This document shows, one piece after another, positions 1 to 5,426 of a stretch of 5,426 bases of DNA. The translations under genes were made by a program, and so were the position numbers. The notes below the pieces were generated by a model. It was not told where the DNA came from. It saw only the letters and a program-made list of their open reading frames with translations, and did no database searches. Within the stretch, counting starts at the first letter, position 1, and the number at the start of each line of letters is the position of its first letter. Source of the DNA: Flavobacteriaceae bacterium (GTDB taxonomy: Bacteria > Bacteroidota > Bacteroidia > Flavobacteriales > Flavobacteriaceae); the NCBI GenBank assembly GCA_019090365.1, contig JAHRWC010000210.1, positions 1-5,426 of the forward strand. Reading direction: 5' to 3'.

Positions 1-989
1 CACTTCAAGATGAATATGTAGAAGAGTTTGTTTATCCTTTTGCTCAAAGATTAAATGACACTATTGTAAAATATAATGATTGTGCAGGAACAACTTTTTA
101 TATGACTTGGGGAAGAGAAAATGGGGATGCCAGTAATTGTGGAGATTGGCCACCTGTATGTACTTATGAAGGAATGGATGATCTTTTAAGAGAACGGTAT
201 TTAACTATGACGAATGATAATGAAGCAATTGCATCGCCAGTGGGTGCTGTATGGAGGTTTTTACGGGAATATTATCCAGGAATAGAATTATATAGCACAG
301 ATGGATCTCATCCCTCATTAGCAGGAAGTTATGCAGGGGCAATTACATTTTACACTACATTTTTTAAAAAGGATCCAACCTTAGTGAGTTTTAATTCGAC
401 TTTATCACCATCAGTAGCAATTATTATTAGGGAAGCCGTACGTTCTGTTGTTTATGATAATCTTTCTACTTGGTTTATTGGATTGCATGATCCTAACTCA
501 AGCTTTAAAATTACCCATAATGGAAACCTTGAATACGCATTTACAAATACTTCAGAATATTCGAATGATTTTTTATGGTTGTTTGGAGATGGTGGGTTTT
601 CGACTGAAGAAAATCCAACACACACTTATGATGCTGACGGTATTTATGAAGTTTCTTTGAATGTTAATTATGCATGTTCAAATTCATCGATAAGTACACA
701 GACAATCTCAACTGAGCTTAATCTAGATGATTTTATTGTAAATAATAACATAAAGGTATTTCCAAATCCGACATCAAGTATTATAAACATTAATGCTTCA
801 AAGCAAATTGGAAATGATTTTCAGATTGAGATATATTCAATTTTAGGAAAAAAATTAAAAATAAATGAAATTGTTTCCGAAGAATTTAATAAAAGAATAA
901 ATATCGAATCATTAACAAATGGCATCTATTTCTTAAAGATAATAAATAACGAAAATCAATACGGGATTGTGAAATTTATTAAGGAATAG
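1..989 (+). CDS. SGNH/GDSL-type hydrolase with PKD domain and T9SS type A sorting tail (5' end missing)
   Basis: The reading frame is open from base 3, and 328 residues are visible up to TAG at 987-989. The ATG at 102 is internal, because 33 sense codons precede it without a stop. Residues below are numbered from that Met. The sequence DGSHPS (D67, H70) followed by AGSY matches block V of SGNH hydrolases, which supplies the catalytic Asp and His. The nucleophile Ser block must lie upstream of the window. Residues about 159-188 (WLFGDG, then NPTHTY) form a PKD-type beta-sandwich repeat. Residues about 217-295 (VFPNPT, YSILGKK, NGIYFLKI) form a type A C-terminal sorting domain, which in this family directs passage through the type IX secretion system and cell-surface attachment or release. 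The inferred role is an extracellular esterase or carbohydrate deacetylase; the substrate is unknown. The gene converges on the minus-strand unit with a 6-base gap. The T9SS tail is very secure. The hydrolase call rests on block V and similarity of the flanking sequence. Confidence 0.85.
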   Translation, partial: LQDEYVEEFVYPFAQRLNDTIVKYNDCAGTTFYMTWGRENGDASNCGDWPPVCTYEGMDDLLRERYLTMTNDNEAIASPVGAVWRFLREYYPGIELYSTDGSHPSLAGSYAGAITFYTTFFKKDPTLVSFNSTLSPSVAIIIREAVRSVVYDNLSTWFIGLHDPNSSFKITHNGNLEYAFTNTSEYSNDFLWLFGDGGFSTEENPTHTYDADGIYEVSLNVNYACSNSSISTQTISTELNLDDFIVNNNIKVFPNPTSSIININASKQIGNDFQIEIYSILGKKLKINEIVSEEFNKRINIESLTNGIYFLKIINNENQYGIVKFIKE

Positions 990-1012
990 ACAGCTTTAAA
1001 ACAATTCCTTAA
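979..1012. terminator. possible bidirectional terminator across convergent gene ends
   Basis: TTAAGGAAT at 979-987 is the exact reverse complement of ATTCCTTAA at 1004-1012, giving a 9-bp stem with a 16-base loop. The loop contains most of the gap between the two convergent genes. The left arm encodes the last residues (KE) and most of the stop codon of the plus-strand gene. The right arm lies in the last codons of the minus-strand gene. The stem is AT-rich and neither side is followed by a strong T run, so a classical intrinsic terminator is not proven. The position between two convergent stops is what supports the call. Confidence 0.45.
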
Positions 1013-1520
1013 CTTCTTTACTTACATATTCTAACGCCTTTTTTGAAGGAGTAATTTCTCCCATAAAATGATTTAAAATATATTCTCTTAGTTTATCAGG
1101 TGAGTCATTTTTTTCATTCATTCCAGACTGTCTAATAATTTGCATGGTTGCATTTTTTGCAGCTGTGATTAAATTCCAACATTCTGAAGAAACATAAATT
1201 TGTTGCGATAGATTATGTTCATACTCTTGATCAATATTTTTTATTAGTAAATCTTCGTACTCCTGAAGCTCATCAGAATAAGGTTTTACACGAATTAATA
1301 GCTTGTTTGGGTCTATTCTTTCTAAAAAGAGTGTAAGTCTCTCATATGCCTGTAATCGTACTGGGATCACACTTTTCTGTGCTTCTTTCTGAATTAAATA
1401 ACGTCTTCTTCCTTCTTCATTTGCTGTATGACCTTTAAAAAAGAAATAAGAGATTACACCAACAACGACAGCTGGTAATAAGTAGGCTACATAACTTAAA
1501 ATTTGAGTTGCTTCTTCCAT
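996..1520 (-). CDS. small membrane-anchored protein of unknown function (flavobacterial conserved type)
   Basis: The protein has 174 residues. A hydrophobic segment at about 7-28 follows an acidic start (MEE) and is followed by K29 and then RRR at 38-40, which predicts one N-terminal helix with the body in the cytoplasm. The rest is mostly helical and charged, with a distinctive stretch RLQAYERLTLFLERI at 55-69. It resembles uncharacterised proteins common in flavobacteria (I believe the DUF7935 family, from memory and unchecked); no function is known to me. It is the last gene of the unit and starts 12 bases after the stop of the glutamate-synthase-like gene, so co-transcription is likely. 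ATG at 1520 is the natural start, since the membrane segment follows directly. The juxtamembrane motif FFFKGHT (26-32) nearly repeats FFQKGHT in the upstream neighbour. No catalytic motif is apparent. A scaffold or accessory role for the neighbour is inference from position only. Confidence 0.8.
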   Translation of the reverse strand: MEEATQILSYVAYLLPAVVVGVISYFFFKGHTANEEGRRRYLIQKEAQKSVIPVRLQAYERLTLFLERIDPNKLLIRVKPYSDELQEYEDLLIKNIDQEYEHNLSQQIYVSSECWNLITAAKNATMQIIRQSGMNEKNDSPDKLREYILNHFMGEITPSKKALEYVSKEVKELF

Positions 1521-1532
1521 AAATTTTTTCTT

Positions 1533-3089
1533 TTATTTTTTCCCTCCTAAATGAGAGCATTCTTTTAATGTTTGCATTCCTGAAAATAGTACAGGAGTTT
1601 TCTGATAATTGTAAGTTTTATCTAATTCTTTTGATAAATTGTGATCATCGACATTTACCTCAATGTCACTCATTTCAAATTGGCAAGGATGTTCATATCC
1701 TACAGCATGGGTAATTTCAACCAATTCTTTTCTGAATGTTTTAAAGTATTGCGCTAATCGTTCAGATTTTAATGGAATATTAATTCCTTTTTGAAGCCAT
1801 TTACTTTGCGTTGCAATTCCACTAGGGCAACGATTAGTATGACAAATTTGCGCTTGAATACAACCAATACTCATCATAGCTTCTCTTGCAACATTAATAC
1901 AATCTGCTCCCATCGCAAATGCCATTGCTGCTTTAGCTGGGAACCCTAATTTTCCACTTCCTATAAAAACAATACGTTCGGTAATTTTTCTTTCTTGAAA
2001 AACTTTATAAACATCACTAAACCCGTAAACCCATGGCAATGAAACATGATCAGCAAAACTTGGAGGAGCAGCACCTGTACCACCTTCACCACCGTCTACG
2101 GTAATGAAATCTGGACCTTTTTCAGTGTTTTTCATGATGTCTGCTAATTCTTCCCATTGTTCTAATTTTCCAATTGCTGCTTTAATTCCAACAGGTAAAC
2201 CAGTTTTTTCTGCAATTTCCTCGATAAAATCTACAAGTTCTGGAACATTAGAAAAGGCAGAGTGATTTGGAGGAGAGAGAACGTCTTTTCCAATTTCTAC
2301 ACCTCTAATGTCTGAAATTTCTTTTGTGATTTTAGCTCCTGGTAACACACCACCTTTTCCTGGTTTAGCACCTTGAGACAGTTTGACTTCTATTGCTCTT
2401 ATAAATGGATTTTTTTGAACAAGGGCAATTAATTTTTCCATTGAAAAATTTCCGTCTTCACCTCGAACACCAAAGTATCCTGTTCCGAAGTGAAAAACAA
2501 CATCACCTCCATTACTGTGGTAAGGTGATAAACCTCCTTCACCTGTATTATGGTAGGCATCAGACAATAAAACACCTTTGTTTAAAGATTCTACAGCTTT
2601 AGCTGAAAGTGAACCAAAACTCATCGCAGACACATTAATAATTGAAGCAGGACGATATGGCTTTTTTCTTTTATTGAATTCTCCCATCACTTTTGCGCAG
2701 GGTAAAAAACTCTTGTCAATAGTATTTGGATGGCCTTTTGGAACTTGTAATGGCATCATTGCATTATTTATAAAAATATGCTGATGAGCATAAATATCTC
2801 TGTCGGTTCCAAAACCTTCGTAATTGTTTTCCTTTTTAGCTGAAGCATAAATCCAACCTCTTTCAATACGATTAAAGGGTAATTCTTCTCTATTATTAGC
2901 TACAAAATATTGGCGCATTTCTGGACCTATACTTTCAAACAAATATCTAATATGTCCTATAATTGGGAAGTTGTGGCTTACAGTGTGTCCTTTCTGAAAA
3001 AAAACATCACGAATTGCTATTAAGGCTAAAACAATTAATATCCATCCCCACCAAGGAATGTTTCCTATAAAATTTAAAAATACTTCCAT
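1533..3089 (-). CDS. membrane-anchored FMN-binding glutamate synthase family protein
   Basis: The protein has 518 residues and matches the FMN/iron-sulfur central domain of the glutamate synthase large subunit, in the short stand-alone form. A helix at about 12-31 (rich in W, I and L, followed by R27 and K33) should anchor it with the enzyme domain in the cytoplasm. Family landmarks are SAMSFGSLS (154-162), NTGEGGLSPYH (181-191), KLSQGAKPGKGG (236-247), GGEGGTGAAP (333-342) and GSGKLGFPAKAAMAFAMGAD (377-396, the FMN-phosphate side of the barrel). Cys410, Cys416 and Cys421 have the C-x5-C-x4-C spacing of the 3Fe-4S ligands in GltB. There is no N-terminal glutaminase domain, no C-terminal beta-helix and no GltD-like gene in the window, so ammonia-producing glutamine hydrolysis is not encoded here. 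True glutamate synthase activity is therefore doubtful; an FMN oxidoreductase acting on an amino-acid-like substrate is the safer reading. The ATG at 3089 directly follows the stop of the M20D gene in the same frame, so no earlier start is possible without reading through that stop, and translational coupling is likely. Confidence 0.9.
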   Translation of the reverse strand: MEVFLNFIGNIPWWGWILIVLALIAIRDVFFQKGHTVSHNFPIIGHIRYLFESIGPEMRQYFVANNREELPFNRIERGWIYASAKKENNYEGFGTDRDIYAHQHIFINNAMMPLQVPKGHPNTIDKSFLPCAKVMGEFNKRKKPYRPASIINVSAMSFGSLSAKAVESLNKGVLLSDAYHNTGEGGLSPYHSNGGDVVFHFGTGYFGVRGEDGNFSMEKLIALVQKNPFIRAIEVKLSQGAKPGKGGVLPGAKITKEISDIRGVEIGKDVLSPPNHSAFSNVPELVDFIEEIAEKTGLPVGIKAAIGKLEQWEELADIMKNTEKGPDFITVDGGEGGTGAAPPSFADHVSLPWVYGFSDVYKVFQERKITERIVFIGSGKLGFPAKAAMAFAMGADCINVAREAMMSIGCIQAQICHTNRCPSGIATQSKWLQKGINIPLKSERLAQYFKTFRKELVEITHAVGYEHPCQFEMSDIEVNVDDHNLSKELDKTYNYQKTPVLFSGMQTLKECSHLGGKK

Positions 3090-4370
3090 TTAATTATTTA
3101 AATAATCGATTGTAAGTTGAACAAATGATTTTACTCCTAATAACATTCCGCTGTCATCAATTTTAAAATCGGGTGTATGATGAGGGAATGCTTCTTTATT
3201 GCCAGGAGTCATACCTCCTAGGAAAAAATACAAGCCTGGAACTTCTTCTTGAAAATAAGAAAAATCTTCACCTCCTGTAGTAGCTTTCACAAGTTTTACA
3301 TTTTGTTTTCCAGCAGCAGCTTCAAGACTAGGCAACATTTGTTTTGTTAATTCAAGGTCATTATAAGTTACTAATGTATTGCTTTGCCAATCAATAGTTG
3401 CTGAACCACCATAAGCTTTAGCAATATCTCTAGCCATTTCATTCATACGACGCATGATAAGTTCGCGCATTTTCGGATCTAAAGTTCTTACAGTTCCTAT
3501 CATTTCTGCACTTTCAGGAATAATATTAAATCGAACTCCACTGGTGATTTTTCCAACAGTAATTACCGCAGCTTCAGTAGTTAACGGAGATTCACGACTT
3601 ATGATACTTTGAAAACCATCAATGATTTTTGCTGAAATATAAATAGGGTCAACTCCTCCCCAAGGCCTTGAACCGTGTGTTTGTTTTCCTTTTACATTAA
3701 CTACGAAACGTTCTACAGCAGCCATGGTACCACCTGGTTTATAACTAATGGTTCCCACAGGAGAATCTGATCCAATGTGAAGCCCAAAAATAGCATCTAC
3801 TTTAGGGTTTTCTAAAGCACCTTCTTTAATCATTAATTTTGCACCACCTTCTTCACCTGGAGGAGGTCCTTCTTCAGCAGGTTGAAAAATAAACTTCACA
3901 GTACCTTTTAATAAATGTTTGTTTTTTGAAAGAACTTCAGCTACTCCCATTAGAATTGCAATATGAGTATCATGACCACATGCATGCATTACACCCGTTT
4001 CTTGACCTAAAAAAGTTGAGGTTACATTGCTTTTAAAGGGTAAGTCATTTCTTTCAGTTACAGGTAAAGCATCAATGTCTGCCCTTAGAGCAACAACTTT
4101 TCCAGGAAGATCTCCTTTTAAAAGTCCAATAACTCCTGTTATAGCAACATTTTCTTTCACTTCGAGGCCTAAATCTTTTAAATGCTTTGCAATTTTTTTT
4201 GCTGTATTGAATTCTCTATTTGAAAGTTCAGGGTTTTCATGAAAATAATGACGCCATTCAATAACTTGATTTTCAATGTTGTTAATGTCTTTTAAAGTTT
4301 TTTTATCCATTTGAGCAAATAAAGAGACTGAACAAAACAGAAATAATAAAAAGAATGGTTGAAGTTTCAT
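3090..4370 (-). CDS. exported M20D-family metal-dependent amidohydrolase
   Basis: The protein has 426 residues, including a signal peptide at 1-19 (MKL, a hydrophobic core, then SLFA before Q20). Cys13 is not in a convincing lipobox, so a soluble periplasmic enzyme is more likely than a lipoprotein. The catalytic domain shows MHACGHDTH (128-136, metal ligands Cys131 and His133), QPAEEG (163-168, catalytic and metal-binding Glu pair), GLH (196-198, ligand His198), GGEDFSYF (366-373) and HHTPDF (397-402, last His ligand). The segment at about 205-315 is the inserted dimerisation domain, including KGKQTHGSRPW. These features match the family of hippurate, N-acyl-amino-acid and auxin-conjugate hydrolases, which cleave an amide bond to free an amino acid. 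The exact substrate cannot be told. All expected metal ligands are present, so it should be active. It is the first gene of the minus-strand unit and ends with TAA directly against the ATG of the next gene. No Shine-Dalgarno sequence precedes the start, which is common in this phylum. Confidence 0.93.
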   Translation of the reverse strand: MKLQPFFLLFLFCSVSLFAQMDKKTLKDINNIENQVIEWRHYFHENPELSNREFNTAKKIAKHLKDLGLEVKENVAITGVIGLLKGDLPGKVVALRADIDALPVTERNDLPFKSNVTSTFLGQETGVMHACGHDTHIAILMGVAEVLSKNKHLLKGTVKFIFQPAEEGPPPGEEGGAKLMIKEGALENPKVDAIFGLHIGSDSPVGTISYKPGGTMAAVERFVVNVKGKQTHGSRPWGGVDPIYISAKIIDGFQSIISRESPLTTEAAVITVGKITSGVRFNIIPESAEMIGTVRTLDPKMRELIMRRMNEMARDIAKAYGGSATIDWQSNTLVTYNDLELTKQMLPSLEAAAGKQNVKLVKATTGGEDFSYFQEEVPGLYFFLGGMTPGNKEAFPHHTPDFKIDDSGMLLGVKSFVQLTIDYLNN

Positions 4371-4508
4371 ATAGTTAAAAATTAATTCAGCTAAAGATAT
4401 TAAAATTCTAATATGTTAAAAGGGATTCTGTTTATAAATTGTAGAAAAAGCATACAGCTATTTATGGAATTATAATTAATTTCACATTTCATTTCTATAA
4501 ATAATACT
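4371..4508. other. divergent intergenic region between M20D unit and helicase gene
   Basis: This 138-base AT-rich stretch must hold the promoters for both directions. On the minus strand, TATCTTTA (4399-4392) is one base off the flavobacterial -7 motif TAnnTTTG and lies 21 bases before the M20D start, but no TTG is found at the right distance upstream, so that promoter is only a weak suggestion. Two short palindromes are visible: ATATTA/TAATAT (4397-4402 and 4409-4414), which overlaps that -7 candidate, and the 10-bp AATTATAATT (4468-4477) near the expected helicase transcript start. Both are pure A/T and could be chance. I see no RNA gene, riboswitch or strong terminator here. Confidence 0.6.
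4439..4466 (+). promoter_or_regulatory. candidate promoter for the helicase gene
   Basis: TTG at 4439-4441 is followed after 17 bases by TATTTATG (4459-4466). This fits the known flavobacterial pattern TTG-N17-23-TAnnTTTG with one mismatch in the -7 element. It would start transcription near 4472, about 35-40 bases before the TTG start codon. With such short motifs in AT-rich DNA a chance match is quite possible. Confidence 0.3.
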
Positions 4509-5426
4509 TTGCAAGAATATTTAAAACAACTTAATGATGCTCAACTAGCTCCAGTGTTACATAAAGACGGAGCTTTAATAGTTATTGCAGGAGCTGGATC
4601 AGGGAAAACAAGAGTACTTACGTATCGTATTGCGTACTTAATGTCTAAAGGTGTTGATCCATTTAGTATTCTGTCTTTAACTTTTACAAATAAGGCAGCA
4701 AGAGAGATGAAAAAACGTATTGCTGAAATCGTTGGTGGAAGTGAGGCAAAAAACCTTTGGATGGGAACCTTTCATAGTGTATTTGCAAAAATATTACGGT
4801 TTGAAGCAGATCGTTTAGGATACCCTTCAAACTTTACGATATATGACACCCAAGATTCTCAAAGTGTCATAAGAGCAATCATAAAAGAAATGCATCTTGA
4901 CAAAGATATCTATAAGTATAAGCAGGTGTATTCTAGGATATCTTCTTATAAAAACAGTTTAATAACAGTCAAGGCTTATTTTAATAATCCCGAATTGGTC
5001 GAAGCAGATGCAATGGCTAAATTACCTCGAATGGGTGATATTTATAAAGGATATGTAGATCGATGTTTTAAGGCTGGGGCAATGGATTTTGATGATCTTT
5101 TATTAAAAACAAACGAACTATTAAATCGTTTTCCAGATGTATTAGCTAAATACCAAAATCGTTTTCGATATATTTTGGTTGATGAGTATCAGGATACAAA
5201 CCATAGCCAATATTTAATTGTAAAAGCTTTAAGTGATAAATTTCAAAATATCTGTGTTGTGGGTGATGATGCGCAAAGTATTTATGCGTTTCGTGGTGCC
5301 AACATTAATAATATTTTAAATTTTCAGAAAGATTATGACGATGTAAAAACCTACCGATTAGAGCAAAACTATCGTTCCACAAAAAACATAGTGAATGCAG
5401 CAAATAGTATTATTGAAAAGAATAAA
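4509..5426 (+). CDS. uvrD: UvrD/PcrA-type superfamily 1A DNA helicase (3' end missing, TTG start)
   Basis: The first 306 residues are visible and the frame is open to the right edge; full-length family members are usually over 700 residues. Motifs appear in the expected order: Q-motif Gln12, Walker A AGAGSGKT (27-34), motif Ia TFTNKAAREMKKR (58-70), Ib GTFHS (86-90), Walker B/II VDEYQDTN (224-231), III GDDAQSIYAFRGA (252-264) and IV QNYRST (286-291). This covers domain 1A with its 1B insertion and the beginning of domain 2A. The family unwinds DNA 3' to 5' with ATP in nucleotide excision repair, mismatch repair and removal of RecA filaments or stalled complexes. The start is inferred as TTG at 4509. 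The frame has no ATG between the in-frame stop TAA at 4473-4475 and this codon, and the next in-frame ATG (Met45) lies beyond Walker A. The resulting N-terminus, (M)QEYLKQLNDAQ, has the length normal for the family. UvrD and PcrA cannot be told apart from this half. Confidence 0.93.
   Translation, partial: MQEYLKQLNDAQLAPVLHKDGALIVIAGAGSGKTRVLTYRIAYLMSKGVDPFSILSLTFTNKAAREMKKRIAEIVGGSEAKNLWMGTFHSVFAKILRFEADRLGYPSNFTIYDTQDSQSVIRAIIKEMHLDKDIYKYKQVYSRISSYKNSLITVKAYFNNPELVEADAMAKLPRMGDIYKGYVDRCFKAGAMDFDDLLLKTNELLNRFPDVLAKYQNRFRYILVDEYQDTNHSQYLIVKALSDKFQNICVVGDDAQSIYAFRGANINNILNFQKDYDDVKTYRLEQNYRSTKNIVNAANSIIEKNK

Noticed and set aside
448..660. 70-residue plus-strand open frame
   Set aside because: It lies inside the T9SS protein gene in another frame and has no domain or start signal of its own.
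1543..1548. AGGAGG (minus strand) as a Shine-Dalgarno site for the 174-residue protein
   Set aside because: It is 22 bases from the ATG at 1520, far beyond the usual 5-10, and it encodes the Leu-Gly-Gly near the end of the previous protein. Flavobacteria make little use of such sites.
2405..2784. Two overlapping plus-strand open frames (2405-2602 and 2578-2784)
   Set aside because: They are antisense to well-conserved parts of the FMN protein gene and their translations look random.
4027..4242. 71-residue plus-strand open frame
   Set aside because: It is antisense to the M20D catalytic region, with no supporting signals.
4397..4414. ATATTA/TAATAT inverted repeat as an operator for the M20D unit
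   Set aside because: The arms are six bases of pure A/T in an AT-rich spacer; chance is a sufficient explanation without conservation data.
1..5426. Defence island, CRISPR, mobile element or phage module
   Set aside because: No transposase, integrase, terminal repeats, direct-repeat array or toxin-antitoxin-like pair is visible. The UvrD-type helicase has the family's normal motif layout and no nuclease or defence-type partner in the window.

Overview
The window is AT-rich chromosomal DNA from a member of the Bacteroidetes, most likely a flavobacterium (Flavobacteriales). Three things point there: a secreted protein ending in a type IX secretion (T9SS) type A sorting domain, no Shine-Dalgarno sequences at usable spacing before the starts, and protein sequences typical of that group. 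The content looks like ordinary core or near-core genome. I see no transposase, integrase, CRISPR array, tRNA, rRNA or phage gene.

Layout. Bases 1-989 (+) hold the 3' part of a gene for a secreted SGNH/GDSL-type hydrolase with a PKD domain and a T9SS sorting tail. It converges, with a 6-base gap, on a three-gene minus-strand unit that is transcribed from about 4390 down to 996. In order of transcription the unit encodes: (1) an exported M20D-family amidohydrolase (4370-3090); (2) a membrane-anchored FMN/iron-sulfur protein of the glutamate synthase central-domain family (3089-1533); (3) a small protein of unknown function with one N-terminal membrane helix (1520-996). A perfect 9-bp inverted repeat spans the two convergent stop codons and may act as a two-way terminator. 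A 138-base divergent intergenic region (4371-4508) separates the unit from a UvrD/PcrA-type DNA helicase gene (+), which starts at a TTG codon at 4509 and runs off the right edge.

How the genes relate. The helicase and the T9SS protein are probably independent of the middle unit. Within the unit, the M20D gene and the glutamate-synthase-like gene abut with no spacer and share one reading frame, so a single TAA codon separates them. The glutamate-synthase-like protein and the small downstream protein are both predicted to have one N-terminal helix (N-out, C-in). Both carry nearly the same seven-residue motif, FFxKGHT, just after that helix. This tight layout, with an exported amide hydrolase next to a membrane-tethered glutamate-synthase-like enzyme that has no glutaminase domain and no GltD partner here, is the most interesting part of the window. 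Its substrate and pathway cannot be read from the sequence.
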